From assembly GCA_046046245.1 (NCBI GenBank), contig JBJOKE010000029.1, positions 62,001 to 126,000 of the forward strand: 64,000 nt of DNA, in the 5' to 3' direction. Position numbers and translations under genes: made by a program. Of this stretch, positions 32,933 through 42,947 are shown piece after piece. The notes under the pieces are model-generated. The model did no database searches, was not told where the DNA came from, and worked only from the letters and a program-made list of their open reading frames with translations. Source of the stretch: UBA4615 sp046046245 (GTDB taxonomy: Bacteria > Pseudomonadota > Gammaproteobacteria > Burkholderiales > Burkholderiaceae_E). Within the stretch, counting starts at the first letter, position 1. Each line of letters opens with the position of its first letter.

Positions 32933-33829
32933 ATGGAACGGATCGGATTCATCGGCGCATCGGGCCTGATGGGCCACGGCATGGCCAAGAACCTGCAGGC
33001 CAAGGGCCACCCGCTCGCGATCACCGTCCACCGCAACCGCGAGCGCGTCGCCGACCTGCTCGCCGCCGGCGCGACCGAGGTGCCGAGCCCCGCGGCGCTC
33101 GCCGCGCAATGCCCGATCGTCTTCATCTGCGTGACCGGCTCGCCGCAGGTCGAGGCCGTGGTCGCGGGGGCCGACGGACTGCTGTCGACGAAGCGCCCGG
33201 GCCTGACGATCGTCGACTGCTCGACCAGCGAGCCCGACTCCACCGCGAAGCTGCGCACGCTCGCGGCCGACGCCGGCGCGCACTTCGTCGACGCACCGCT
33301 CGCGCGCACTCCCGTGGAGGCCGAGCAGGGCCGGCTGAACGTGATGATCGGCGCCGACGATGCGAGCTTCGCGCGGCTCGAGCCGGTGATCCGCACGTTC
33401 GCCGAGAACGTCTTCCACGTCGGCGGCCCGGGCGCGGGCCACATCGTGAAGCTGCTGAACAACTTCATCGGGCAGGCGATCTGCACGGCCACCGCCGAGG
33501 CCTTCGCGGTCGGCCAGCGCGCCGGCATCGACCCGCGCAAGCTGGTCGAGCTGGTGTCGGCCGGCGCGGTGAACTCGGGCATGTTCCAGGCGATGGCCAA
33601 GACGCTGACCGGCGACATCGCGGGCCTGAAGTTCGAGCTCGACAATGCTCGCAAGGACATCCGCTACTACACGCACCTGGCCGAGAACCTGTCGATCCCG
33701 ACGGTGGTGGGCGAGGCGGTCCACCAGTCGCTCGCGCTCGCGAGCGCGCTCGGCCACGGCCGCAAGTTCGTGCCCTCGCTGGTCGAGGCGCAGGAGCAGC
33801 TGACCGGCGCGCGGATCGTGCCGCGCTGA
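32933..33829 (+). CDS. NAD(P)-dependent beta-hydroxyacid dehydrogenase (3-hydroxyisobutyrate dehydrogenase family)
   Basis: This 298-residue dehydrogenase has an N-terminal Rossmann loop RIGFIGASGLMGHGMAKNL, one residue longer than the usual GFIGLGxMG. The substrate motif is VDAPLARTPVEAEQG, and the catalytic Lys is in GAGHIVKLLNNF. Members oxidise 3-hydroxyisobutyrate, tartronate semialdehyde, 2-(hydroxymethyl)glutarate or similar acids. The LARTP version of the usual 'DAPVSGG' substrate loop points away from plain 3-hydroxyisobutyrate dehydrogenase. A gaggag Shine-Dalgarno precedes the ATG. It stands alone on the plus strand, followed by a strong hairpin. Confidence 0.88.
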   Translation: MERIGFIGASGLMGHGMAKNLQAKGHPLAITVHRNRERVADLLAAGATEVPSPAALAAQCPIVFICVTGSPQVEAVVAGADGLLSTKRPGLTIVDCSTSEPDSTAKLRTLAADAGAHFVDAPLARTPVEAEQGRLNVMIGADDASFARLEPVIRTFAENVFHVGGPGAGHIVKLLNNFIGQAICTATAEAFAVGQRAGIDPRKLVELVSAGAVNSGMFQAMAKTLTGDIAGLKFELDNARKDIRYYTHLAENLSIPTVVGEAVHQSLALASALGHGRKFVPSLVEAQEQLTGARIVPR

Positions 33830-33838
33830 CGGACGCAT

Positions 33839-33862
33839 GCAGGCGGCGGACGCGCCGCCTGC
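33839..33862 (+). terminator. GC hairpin after the hydroxyacid dehydrogenase gene
   Basis: gcaggcggcg and cgccgcctgc form a perfect 10-bp stem with loop GACG, 10 nt after the stop codon. The T-tract is missing, so efficiency as an intrinsic terminator is uncertain. Confidence 0.5.
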
Positions 33863-33922
33863 GGTCGTGGGCGGGTCGCCGGCCGGGGCGGCGCCCGTGC
33901 CGGGCGAGCGGCGTCGGGCCGC

Positions 33923-34762
33923 TCAGAGCCGCGCGACGTGCAGGCCCCCGTCGACATGCAGCGCCTCGCCGGTCGCGAAGGGCAACGCGCCGGTCGCGAG
34001 CGCGGCCACCGTGCGGCCGACGTCGTCGGGCTCGCCCCAGCGCCGCTGCGGCACGCCGCCCGCGTCGATCAGTCCGTCGTAGCGGGCCGCCACCGGCGCG
34101 GTCATCGGCGTGCGGACGATGCCCGGCCGCAGCTCCCAGACGGCGATGCCGTCGGCCGCGAGCCGCAGCGCGAGCAGCCGCGTCATCATCGGCAGCGCGC
34201 TCTTCGACAGGCAGTACTCGGCACGTTCGGGCGACGCGTGCGTGGCGCTGATCGACGATACGGTGACGATCGAGCGCGGCGTCGCGCCCGGCCCGTCGGC
34301 GAGCATCGCGCGGGCCACCGCCTGCGCGAGGAAGAACGGCGCGCGCAGGTTCACCGCGAGCACGCGGTCGAGGTCCTGCGGCCTCACGTCGAGCAGGTCG
34401 CCGCGGCGCGGCGAGGGCACGCCCGCGTTGTTGACCAGGCAGTCGATCCGACCCGACAGGCCGCGTGCGGCGGCGAGGAGCGCGGCGTGCGCGTCGAGGT
34501 CGGCGACGTCGAGCGCGTGGAAGACCGCGCGGGCCCCGCGCGCGGCGAGGCCGTCGGCGGTGATGCGCGCGTCGTCACCGTCGGCGAGGTCGCCGCAGGC
34601 GAGGTCGAAACCGGCCTCGGCGAGTGCGAACGCGATGCCGCGCCCGATGCCGCGGTTCGTGCCCGTGACGAGGGCGACCGGGCGATGCGAGGCCCCGGCG
34701 TCGGCGCGCGCCGACTCGCCCGACGCGGGCGCCGCACCGGGCGCGGCCGGGCTGTCCCCCAT
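33923..34762 (-). CDS. SDR family oxidoreductase (classical short-chain dehydrogenase)
   Basis: This 279-residue short-chain dehydrogenase has cofactor loop ALVTGTNRGIGRGIAFAL, NNAG in CLVNNAGVPSP, and the catalytic Ser, Tyr and Lys in VTVSSISATHAS and EYCLSKSAL. ELRPGIVRTPM and ALHVDGGLHVARL complete the fold. The first 25 residues are an unstructured Ala/Ser-rich extension. The Asp in ACGDLAD at the end of strand 2 favours NAD(H). It lies 5 nt downstream of a TauD fragment and the TRAP transporter genes on the same strand, so it probably acts on the imported compound. Confidence 0.9.
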   Translation of the reverse strand: MGDSPAAPGAAPASGESARADAGASHRPVALVTGTNRGIGRGIAFALAEAGFDLACGDLADGDDARITADGLAARGARAVFHALDVADLDAHAALLAAARGLSGRIDCLVNNAGVPSPRRGDLLDVRPQDLDRVLAVNLRAPFFLAQAVARAMLADGPGATPRSIVTVSSISATHASPERAEYCLSKSALPMMTRLLALRLAADGIAVWELRPGIVRTPMTAPVAARYDGLIDAGGVPQRRWGEPDDVGRTVAALATGALPFATGEALHVDGGLHVARL

Positions 34763-34767
34763 GGTCG

Positions 34768-34971
34768 TCAGGCCAGCAGGCCGATCGGACGGCCGTCGCG
34801 CCGCACGTTCGACAGGATCGGAAGGTCGGTCGGCTCCGGGTGATGGAACGGGTCGATCACGTGCGGCTCGGGCCGGCCCACGCGCGTCGCGAACGCGTGG
34901 AACCGCGCCGGCGCGAGCCGCTGGTTCCGGATCACCCGCAGGCCGCCGCGGGCCGGCGCGCGCCCCTGCAT
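34768..34971 (-). pseudogene. TauD-like dioxygenase fragment
   Basis: This 67-residue frame matches only residues about 45-110 of TauD-type dioxygenases: RVIRNQRLAPARFHAFATRV (family: 'vvFRdQ.Ltp.qh.afarrfG'), EPHVIDPF and LPILSNVRRDGRPIGLLA. It stops just before the position where the HxD metal site should be, and the N-terminal strand is missing too. It overlaps the dctM stop codon (TGATG). No continuing dioxygenase sequence is found in any frame downstream, where the SDR gene starts 5 nt on. It is best read as a decayed or internally excised gene, though a small expressed peptide cannot be excluded. Confidence 0.6.
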
Positions 34972-36296
34972 CACTTCACCATGTCGGGCGAGAGGACCTT
35001 CGGCAGGATCAGCGAGACGTCGGGCCAGAGGATCACCAGCATCAGCACGCCGAGCATCGGCAGCAGCATGATGAAGGTGTCCTTCAGCGTGTCGACCATC
35101 CTCACGCCGGCCACCGAGCAGGCGATCATCAGGCACAGCCCGTAGGGCGGCGTGACCAGGCCGAAGGCGAGCGACACGATGCCGATCATCGCGAAGTGCA
35201 CCGGATGCATGCCCACCGCCTGCGCGAGCGGCTGCAGGATGGTGCCGACGATGATGATCGCCGGGATCGCGTCGAGGAAGCAGCCGACCACGAGGAACAC
35301 CGCGGCGATGAAGAAGCCGGTGGCGTTGAGGCCCATCCCCCAGGCCGACACGCCTTCCAGGATCGCCTTCGGGATCTGGTAGTAGGCGAGCAGCCAGCCG
35401 AACGCGCTCGCGGTGCCGACGCAGAAGAGCGCGATCGCCGCGAGCTTGCCGGTGTCGGTGAGCGCGAGGTACAGGCCCTTCAGGTCCATCTCGCGGTAGA
35501 CGATCATCGACAGCACGCCCGCGTAGAGCACCGCGATGCAGGCCGATTCGGTGGCGGTGAACCAGCCGAAGACCTTGCCGCCGATGATGATGACCGGCGT
35601 CATCAGCGCCGGCACCGAGACCAGCAGCGAGCTCGCGAACTCGCGGAACGTCGAGCGGCCGTAGGTGGGGTAGCCGCGCCGCTTCGCGTAGACGTGGACG
35701 GTCGCCATCTGCACCAGGCCGATCAGCAGGCCCGGGATCACGCCGGCGAGGAACAGCGCGCCGATCGACACCGACAGCACGCCGCCCCAGACGATCATCA
35801 GGATCGACGGCGGGATGATGACCGCGAGCACCGCCGACACCGCGGTGATCGCCACCGAGAAGCTGTCGTCGTAGCCCTCCTTGCGCTGCGCGTCGATGAA
35901 GATCTTCGACTGGCTCGCCGCGTCCGCCGTCGACGAGCCCGAGATGCCCGCGAAGAAGATCGACAGCACGACGTTGATCTGCGCGAGGCTGCCCGGCAGG
36001 TGCCCGACCATCGTCCGCGACAGCTTGACGAGCCGGTCGGTGATGCCGCCGATGTTCATCAGGTTCGCGGTCAGCAGGAAGAACGGGACCGCGAGCAGGA
36101 TGAACGAGTTGTAGGAGTTGAAGGTCTCCTGCACCAGCGTCATCGGCGACAGGTTCGGCTCGAGCACCAGCAGCGGCAGGCAGGCGAGGCCGAGCGCGAT
36201 CGCCACCGGCACCCGCAGGAACATCAGCAGGAAGAACAGGCCGAACAGGATCCAGGCGGCGCTGCCGGGAGCGACCGAGGTCAGCGAGGGGTTCAT
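34971..36296 (-). CDS. dctM: TRAP transporter large permease (DctM)
   Basis: This 441-residue, roughly 12-helix channel subunit belongs to a tripartite ATP-independent periplasmic transporter. Landmarks are the N-terminal helix FGLFFLLMFLRVPVAIALGL, the VPFFLLTANLMNIGGITDRL block, SIFFAGISGSSTADAASQS and VTPPYGLCLMI near the C-terminus. The start ATG overlaps the dctQ stop (ATGA), as expected for the coupled permease pair. Uptake is driven by a sodium or proton gradient. The substrate is set by the DctP subunit encoded upstream. Confidence 0.95.
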   Translation of the reverse strand: MNPSLTSVAPGSAAWILFGLFFLLMFLRVPVAIALGLACLPLLVLEPNLSPMTLVQETFNSYNSFILLAVPFFLLTANLMNIGGITDRLVKLSRTMVGHLPGSLAQINVVLSIFFAGISGSSTADAASQSKIFIDAQRKEGYDDSFSVAITAVSAVLAVIIPPSILMIVWGGVLSVSIGALFLAGVIPGLLIGLVQMATVHVYAKRRGYPTYGRSTFREFASSLLVSVPALMTPVIIIGGKVFGWFTATESACIAVLYAGVLSMIVYREMDLKGLYLALTDTGKLAAIALFCVGTASAFGWLLAYYQIPKAILEGVSAWGMGLNATGFFIAAVFLVVGCFLDAIPAIIIVGTILQPLAQAVGMHPVHFAMIGIVSLAFGLVTPPYGLCLMIACSVAGVRMVDTLKDTFIMLLPMLGVLMLVILWPDVSLILPKVLSPDMVK

Positions 36297-36805
36297 GCGG
36301 TCCTCCCGACCAGGGCGCGCCACTGCGCGGCGACGTGCTCGCCCAGGAAGACCAGCCAGGTGATGCCGGTGAGGGGCCACGCGATGTGGATCATCCACAG
36401 CGGCAGCTCGGCGAGCTCGGACGTGCGGTTCACCGCGAAGCGGGTGAACTCGATGCCGAACCAGGTGAAGATCAGCGCGAACACCAGCACCGCGAGCGAT
36501 GCGAACAGGTTCAGCAGCGCGCCGAAGCGCCCGGTGGCCGAAGGGAAGACGTCGACGATGAAGTGCGTGCCTTCCCGCACGCCGATCATCGAGCCCAGCA
36601 TGATCATCCACACCAGGCAGAAGCGCGCCATCTCCTCCGTCCAGATGTAGTGCGGCAGCAGCGCGGTGAAGCGCGAGAAGATCTGCAGCGACACGGGGAA
36701 CACGAGGACCGCGACCGAGGCGGCCAGCAGCCAGGTGAGGAAGGTCGCGTAGGCGGCGGTGAACCGGCGCCATGCGCCCGGCGGGGCGGAGGATGCGGGG
36801 GACAT
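36293..36805 (-). CDS. dctQ: TRAP transporter small permease (DctQ)
   Basis: This 170-residue four-helix subunit opens RFTAAYATFLTWLLAASVAV. The conserved block is WTEEMARFCLVWMIMLGSMI, followed by GVREGTHFIVDVFP. It joins DctM in the membrane. It is preceded by dctP 118 nt upstream on the same strand and overlaps dctM by 4 nt, giving the classical P-Q-M order. Length is normal. Confidence 0.93.
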   Translation of the reverse strand: MSPASSAPPGAWRRFTAAYATFLTWLLAASVAVLVFPVSLQIFSRFTALLPHYIWTEEMARFCLVWMIMLGSMIGVREGTHFIVDVFPSATGRFGALLNLFASLAVLVFALIFTWFGIEFTRFAVNRTSELAELPLWMIHIAWPLTGITWLVFLGEHVAAQWRALVGRTA

Positions 36806-36923
36806 GGTCTCGGGAGCGGAGGGGGACGGGGCCGGTCGGCCTGCGCCGGCGTCGATCCGGCGGCCCGCGGACGCGGGCGGTGCCGCACCGGGCCCGCGTC
36901 CGGACCCGGCGCGGCGATCGGGG

Positions 36924-37922
36924 TCAGGTCAGCGCGTTGATCTTGTCGTAGATCCCGTCGGCGCCGATCTCCTTCGCGTACTGCGCCATCACCGGGTCGA
37001 CGAGCTTCTTCATCTGCGCGCGCTCGGTGAACTCGATCTTCTTCAGCTTGCCGGCCTTCTCGAGCGCGTCGACCTTCTGGCCGTCCTCGCTCGACTCGAT
37101 CTGGCGGCCGTAGGCGGCGGCTTCCTTGCCCGCGCGGACGATGGCCTGCTGCAGGTCGGGCGGCAGCCGCTTGAAGGTCTTCTGCGAGAAGCACAGCGGC
37201 CGGATCGTGATCGCATGCTGCGTCATGATCAGGTTCGGGCCGACCTCGAAGAACTTCATCTGCTCGACGCCGGCGGCCTCGTTCTCGCCGGCGGCGATCA
37301 CGCCGTTCTGGATCGCGTTGTAGACCTCGTTGTAGGCGATCACCGTCGGCGACATGCCGATCGCGGCGAAGGTCTTGCTCCAGATCGGCGCGCCCTGGAC
37401 GCGGACCTTCAGCCCCTTGAGCTCGGCGACCGTGCGGGCCGGCTTGTTCGAGAAGATGTTGCGCACCCCGCCGCCGGCGTAGCCGATCAGCGAGACCTCG
37501 GCCTTCTGCTCGACCTCGTCGGCCACGCCCTTGAACAGGTCGGCGTCGAGCACCTTGTTCCAGTGGGCGAGGTCGCGGAACAGGAAGGGCGCGTCGACGA
37601 AGGGCGCGGCCTTCGAGAAGGTCGACATGTGGGCCGGCGAGACGATCGCGAAGTCCACGGCCTTGCCCTGCGCCATGTACTCGAAGTACTGCTTCTCGAG
37701 ACCCAGCGAACTGTTCTTGTGGAGCACGAAGTTGATCGGCTTGGCGTAGTACTTCTTCACCAGCTCCTCGAACCGGACCATGCACTTCGTGAAGGCGTGG
37801 TCGTCGTTGAACTGGGAGGCGCCGTTCAGCGTGATCGCGGTCTGCGCGCGCGCGGTGTGGACGAAGGGGGCCTGGACGGCCGCGGCGGCGGCCATCGAAC
37901 CGATGAAGCGTCGGCGTTGCAT
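36924..37922 (-). CDS. dctP: TRAP transporter substrate-binding protein (DctP)
   Basis: This 332-residue periplasmic binding protein has a signal peptide (RRFIGSMAAAAAVQAPFVHTARA). The hallmark Arg-containing region is GLKVRVQGAPIWSKTFAAIG near residue 175, and the YNEVYNAIQNGVIAAGENEA block lines the ligand pocket. ITLNGASQFNDDHAFTKC and FEELVKKYY are typical of the C4-dicarboxylate and keto-acid group. GAGGAG precedes the ATG by about 6 nt. A carboxylate ligand is expected, held by the conserved Arg; its identity is unknown. It is the first gene of the dctPQM operon. Confidence 0.93.
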   Translation of the reverse strand: MQRRRFIGSMAAAAAVQAPFVHTARAQTAITLNGASQFNDDHAFTKCMVRFEELVKKYYAKPINFVLHKNSSLGLEKQYFEYMAQGKAVDFAIVSPAHMSTFSKAAPFVDAPFLFRDLAHWNKVLDADLFKGVADEVEQKAEVSLIGYAGGGVRNIFSNKPARTVAELKGLKVRVQGAPIWSKTFAAIGMSPTVIAYNEVYNAIQNGVIAAGENEAAGVEQMKFFEVGPNLIMTQHAITIRPLCFSQKTFKRLPPDLQQAIVRAGKEAAAYGRQIESSEDGQKVDALEKAGKLKKIEFTERAQMKKLVDPVMAQYAKEIGADGIYDKINALT

Positions 37923-38354
37923 GAGTGTCTCCTCGTGGGGCGCCCGCCGCGCGCCGGGGAGGCGCGGATCGGGCCGTCCGGGGGGCGCCGCCTTCGTGCC
38001 GAGGCCGCTGCACCACCCATCGCGGACAGCCTAGCACGCGGCCCGCGGCGCGCGCACCGACGCCGCGTCGGTTCCGGAGCGTCCGCGCGACGGCCCATCC
38101 GGGCCGGCGTCCCAGTCCGTGGAGCATCGCGATCGGCAACCGGCCGCGCTGCCCGCCGTCGCGCTGCCCGACCGCCGCAGCGCGCCCGCGCTCGGACGCG
38201 GCGCGTCGAATCCCCGCGCGCCGCAGGCCCATCGGCCCGTGTCCGCGGCCGCGCCGGCAGACTGCGCCCGCGTTCCCGGATGCGGAACGTCGCGGCCCCG
38301 CCGGGGCTCGGACCGCAGATCGACGCGCCGCGCGCCGGCGCGCAGGAGGAGACG
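37923..38354. other. 432-nt divergent intergenic region (dctP / Bug gene)
   Basis: Both the minus-strand TRAP operon and the plus-strand Bug gene must start here. A TAGGCT hexamer on the minus strand (38034-38029) is a possible dctP -10, but no -35 fits. I see no gene, no clear operator and no RNA structure. The only unambiguous signals are the Shine-Dalgarno sequences at each edge. Confidence 0.4.
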
Positions 38355-39350
38355 ATGGATCGTACCGACGACACCCGCCGGCGGATCGCCGCCGCCCTCG
38401 GCCTCGCGCCGCTCGCCGCGGCGCTGCCGCGCCCGGCCGCCGCGCAGGCCGCCTGGCCGAGCAGGCCGATCCGCGTGCTGGTGGGCTTCCCGCCCGGCGG
38501 CCTCACCGATGCCTACGCGCGCCAGTGGGCGGAGCACCTGCAGCAGCGCACCGGCCAGACCGTCACCGTCGAGAACCGGCCGGGCGCGGGCGCGATGATC
38601 GCGCTCGAGGCGCTGTCGAAGAGCCCCGGCGACGGCACCACCTTCGCGGTGACCACCAGCGGCACCGTCTGGCAGAACCGCGTGCTCTACCGCAAGCTGC
38701 CCTACGACGCCGACCGCGACTTCGCGCCCGTGGCCTTCTTCCCGAGCGGCCCGCTCGTCTTCGGCATCAACGCGAACCTGCCGCCGAAGACCGTCTCCGA
38801 GTTCATCGAGTGGTCGAAGCGGAACACCGTGTCGATGGGCACCTATGCGCCCGCCTCGTACCCCCACATGGTGGCCGACACGATCAACCGCGCCCACGGC
38901 ACGAAGATCGAGTCGATCCACTACAAGGGCGAGGCGCCGATGTGGATCGACGCCGCGTCCAACCAGGTGCAGGTCGCGATCGGCAGCTTCCAGGCTTACA
39001 ACGCGGTCGCCTCGAAGGGTCTCGTGCGGCCGCTCGGCGTGACCGGGCGCTTCCGCTCGCCGCGGCTGCCCGACGTGCCCACCCTCACCGAGGCCGGCAT
39101 GAACGACGCGCTGGTGAAGCTCGACGGCTGGCTGATCCTGATCGCGCCGTCGGCCACGCCCGAGCCGATCCTGTCGCGCGCGGCCGAGGTCGCGGTCGAC
39201 TGGGGCGAGACGCAGCGGGCCGCCCAGCTGCGCGAGACCTTCGCGATCCCGAACAAGCCGGCCGGGCTCGAGGAGTCGCGCCGGCGGTGGAAGGAGGAGT
39301 CGGCGATCTGGATCGACCTGGCGAGGCAGCTGGGGATCACGCTGGACTGA
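38355..39350 (+). CDS. Bug/TctC family periplasmic binding protein
   Basis: This 331-residue solute-binding protein has a Tat-like N-terminus (DDTRRRIAAALGLAPLAAAL) and fingerprint WPSRPIRVLVGFPPGGLTDAYAR. It also has IESIHYKGEAPMW, a variant of the usual HVPYKG, and LPDVPTLTEAG. AGGAGGAG lies 4 nt before the ATG. It is more divergent in its pocket-lining regions than the other three copies. It is transcribed away from the dctPQM operon and ends at a 12-bp hairpin shared with a convergent enoyl-CoA hydratase gene. No membrane partner is nearby. Confidence 0.9.
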   Translation: MDRTDDTRRRIAAALGLAPLAAALPRPAAAQAAWPSRPIRVLVGFPPGGLTDAYARQWAEHLQQRTGQTVTVENRPGAGAMIALEALSKSPGDGTTFAVTTSGTVWQNRVLYRKLPYDADRDFAPVAFFPSGPLVFGINANLPPKTVSEFIEWSKRNTVSMGTYAPASYPHMVADTINRAHGTKIESIHYKGEAPMWIDAASNQVQVAIGSFQAYNAVASKGLVRPLGVTGRFRSPRLPDVPTLTEAGMNDALVKLDGWLILIAPSATPEPILSRAAEVAVDWGETQRAAQLRETFAIPNKPAGLEESRRRWKEESAIWIDLARQLGITLD

Positions 39351-39358
39351 CCGGGCCC

Positions 39359-39388
39359 GGCCCGTCCGCGCCGCGCCGCGGACGGGCC
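39359..39388. terminator. 12-bp convergent-gene hairpin
   Basis: ggcccgtccgcg (39359-39370) and cgcggacgggcc (39377-39388) form a perfect stem with loop CCGCGC, midway between the Bug stop (39350) and the convergent hydratase stop (39393). There is no T-tract; a bidirectional terminator is likely from position. Confidence 0.6.
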
Positions 39389-39392
39389 GCCC

Positions 39393-40181
39393 TCAGGACC
39401 CGGTGTACCGCGGCGGCCGCCGCTCCATGAACGAGCGGTTCCCCTCCGCGAAGTCGTCCGACTGCGCGGCGAGCGCGAACTGGTCGAAGTCGGCGTGGCT
39501 CGTCGCGTGGTCGAGCGCGGTCACGCTGGCGTCGACCGCCTGCTTGATCATCCGCAGCTGCACCGGCGGCAGGCTCGCCGCGCGCTCGGCGAACTCGAGC
39601 GCCGCCTCGAGCGCACGCCCGGGCTCGGCCACGCGGTCGACCAGACCCCAGTCGAGCGCGCCGGCCGCGTCGAGCTTCTCGGCGAGCACCGCGATCCGCT
39701 TGGCGCGCGCCGGCCCCACCAGGTGCGCGATCCGCGGCACCGCGTTCCACGACAGGTTCATCCCGCGCTCGATCTCGGGCACGTAGAAGGTGGCGCCGGC
39801 GCCCGCCACCCGCAGGTCGCAGGACACCGCGAGCGCGGCGCCGCCGCCGATGCACCAGCCCTCGATCGCGACGATCGTCATCGCCTCGATCTCGGCCCAG
39901 GCGCGGCACATCCGGCCGCCGGTCTGCATCGCGATCCGCCGCTCGGCGAGCCGTGCGCGGCGCGCGGCCGCGAGCTCGGCGTCCTTCAGGTCCGCGCCGA
40001 CGCTGAAGACCGTCGGCGTGCCGGTCAGCACCACGGCCGACACGTCGGGGTCGTTCTCGAACGAGCGCGCCGCGGCGGTCAGCTGCCGGCAGGCCTCGAG
40101 CGACAGCGGGTTGCGGCCGTCGCCGCGGTCCAGGCGCACGATCGCGATCCGGCCGCGGCGTTCGATGCTCACGCAGTCCAT
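39393..40181 (-). CDS. Enoyl-CoA hydratase/isomerase family protein
   Basis: This 262-residue crotonase-fold protein has VVLTGTPTVFSVGADLKDAE and IEGWCIGGGAALAVSCDLR building the oxyanion hole and CoA site. The VPEIERGMNLSWNAVPR block carries the Glu that matches a catalytic acid position. The tail FAEGNRSFMERRPPRYTG is standard. It follows a cupin gene by 11 nt on the same strand, probably as one transcript. Hydratase, isomerase or hydrolase activity cannot be separated by sequence. Confidence 0.9.
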   Translation of the reverse strand: MDCVSIERRGRIAIVRLDRGDGRNPLSLEACRQLTAAARSFENDPDVSAVVLTGTPTVFSVGADLKDAELAAARRARLAERRIAMQTGGRMCRAWAEIEAMTIVAIEGWCIGGGAALAVSCDLRVAGAGATFYVPEIERGMNLSWNAVPRIAHLVGPARAKRIAVLAEKLDAAGALDWGLVDRVAEPGRALEAALEFAERAASLPPVQLRMIKQAVDASVTALDHATSHADFDQFALAAQSDDFAEGNRSFMERRPPRYTGS

Positions 40182-40192
40182 GGCGGCGCCCC

Positions 40193-40606
40193 TCAGGCCG
40201 GGGTGGTCGCGAAGTCGCCGGGCGCGACGAGCTCGATCAGCTCGAGGTCGGCCGAGTGCTCGATCTCGCGGTGGCGGATCCCGGGCGGCTGGTGGACGCA
40301 GCTGCCGGCCTCGAGCAGCACCTCGCCCACGCCCTCGTACTCGAAGCGCACCCAGCCCTTCAGCACGTAGACGAGCTGCAGCTCGAGCGCGTGGCGGTGC
40401 CACTCGCCGGTCGCCTGGTGGCCGCCGCGGGCGCGGATCACGTGCATCACCGCGCGGCCCCCGGTGGACGCCTTGACGCCGAGGTCGCGGTACTCGAAGT
40501 ACGGGCGCAGCCCGTCGGCGACGAAGGGGCTCGTCGCCGCGTGGCTGACCGAGAAGCGCATCGGGGTGTCGGCGGCCGGAGCCGGCCGGTCGGTGGCGGT
40601 CGTCAT
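40193..40606 (-). CDS. Cupin-domain protein
   Basis: This 137-residue single-cupin protein has metal-binding motif 1 in GHQATGEWHRHALELQLVYVLKGWVRFEYEG and motif 2 near CVHQPPGIRHREIEHS, so the His/Glu ligands are mostly present. Small cupins of this kind act as dioxygenases, isomerases or sensing domains. An MTTATDRPAPAA leader is disordered. It is the first gene of a two-gene unit with the enoyl-CoA hydratase, suggesting a role on the same compound. Function is not assignable further. Confidence 0.82.
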   Translation of the reverse strand: MTTATDRPAPAADTPMRFSVSHAATSPFVADGLRPYFEYRDLGVKASTGGRAVMHVIRARGGHQATGEWHRHALELQLVYVLKGWVRFEYEGVGEVLLEAGSCVHQPPGIRHREIEHSADLELIELVAPGDFATTPA

Positions 40607-40672
40607 GGTCTCCTCCTGGTCGGGTGTCCGCGATCCTAACCGGCCCTCGACTCGGTGGGCGGACCGACCCGG

Positions 40673-40678
40673 TACAAT
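40673..40678 (+). promoter_or_regulatory. Possible -10 element upstream of ettA
   Basis: TACAAT stands out in GC-rich DNA 138 nt before the ettA start. A CTCGAC sequence at 40646-40651 is too far (21 nt) to be a normal -35, so only the -10 is proposed. Confidence 0.35.
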
Positions 40679-40815
40679 GCGGACTCTCGCCGCATCGCCG
40701 CGCCCGCCGCGGCCCGCGCCGCGCCCGAGCCCGCCCCGGCGGGCCCGCTCCGCGTCCGCGGACGCCCGCGGCCCACCGCTGCACCGCCGTCACCCCGGAC
40801 CCGAAAGCGACCGCC

Positions 40816-42480
<1,665 letters not shown>

Positions 42481-42523
42481 CACGCCGTTCGGGGCCCGAT
42501 CCGGCGCCGACGCGGGCCGCCCG

Positions 42524-42859
42524 ATGGCGTCGTCGTCCGTCCGCCACCGGCACCACGTCTACGTGGTCCGTCTCGACGACCGGGTGCTGAACGACCGGCG
42601 CTTTCGCGAGGCCAACCCCGACCGCGACCCGACGCGGCCCTGTGTCTACGTCGGGATGACCGGCCTCACGCCCGAGCTGCGCCTGGCGCGGCACAAGGCC
42701 GGCGTGAAGGCGAACCGGTACGTGCGCGAACACGGGCTTGCGCTCATGCCCGAGCTCTACGCCTACGCGAACCCCATGCCCTACGCGGCCGCGCGCGAGA
42801 TGGAGCTGGAGCTCGCCCGGGCGCTGCGCGCCGAGGGCTACGCGGTCTGGCAGCACTGA
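42524..42859 (+). CDS. GIY-YIG-like small protein
   Basis: This 111-residue protein shows the GIY-YIG fold pattern. VYVVRLDD stands for the GIY strand, CVYVGMTGLTPELRLARHKAG for YIG plus the conserved Arg and His, and EMELELA for the metal-binding Glu. Members range from UvrC-like nucleases to Slx1-type enzymes, so nuclease activity is possible but unproven. It lies 43 nt after ettA and 88 nt before a histidine kinase gene with its own Shine-Dalgarno. No restriction or homing partner is nearby. Confidence 0.65.
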   Translation: MASSSVRHRHHVYVVRLDDRVLNDRRFREANPDRDPTRPCVYVGMTGLTPELRLARHKAGVKANRYVREHGLALMPELYAYANPMPYAAAREMELELARALRAEGYAVWQH

Positions 42860-42947
42860 GTCGGGTCGTCTCCCGGCAGGGACCTCGCCGGGCCAGCGTG
42901 GCCGTGGGCGCTCGGTACACTCCCGGTTCGATCCACGAGGAGGCGCG

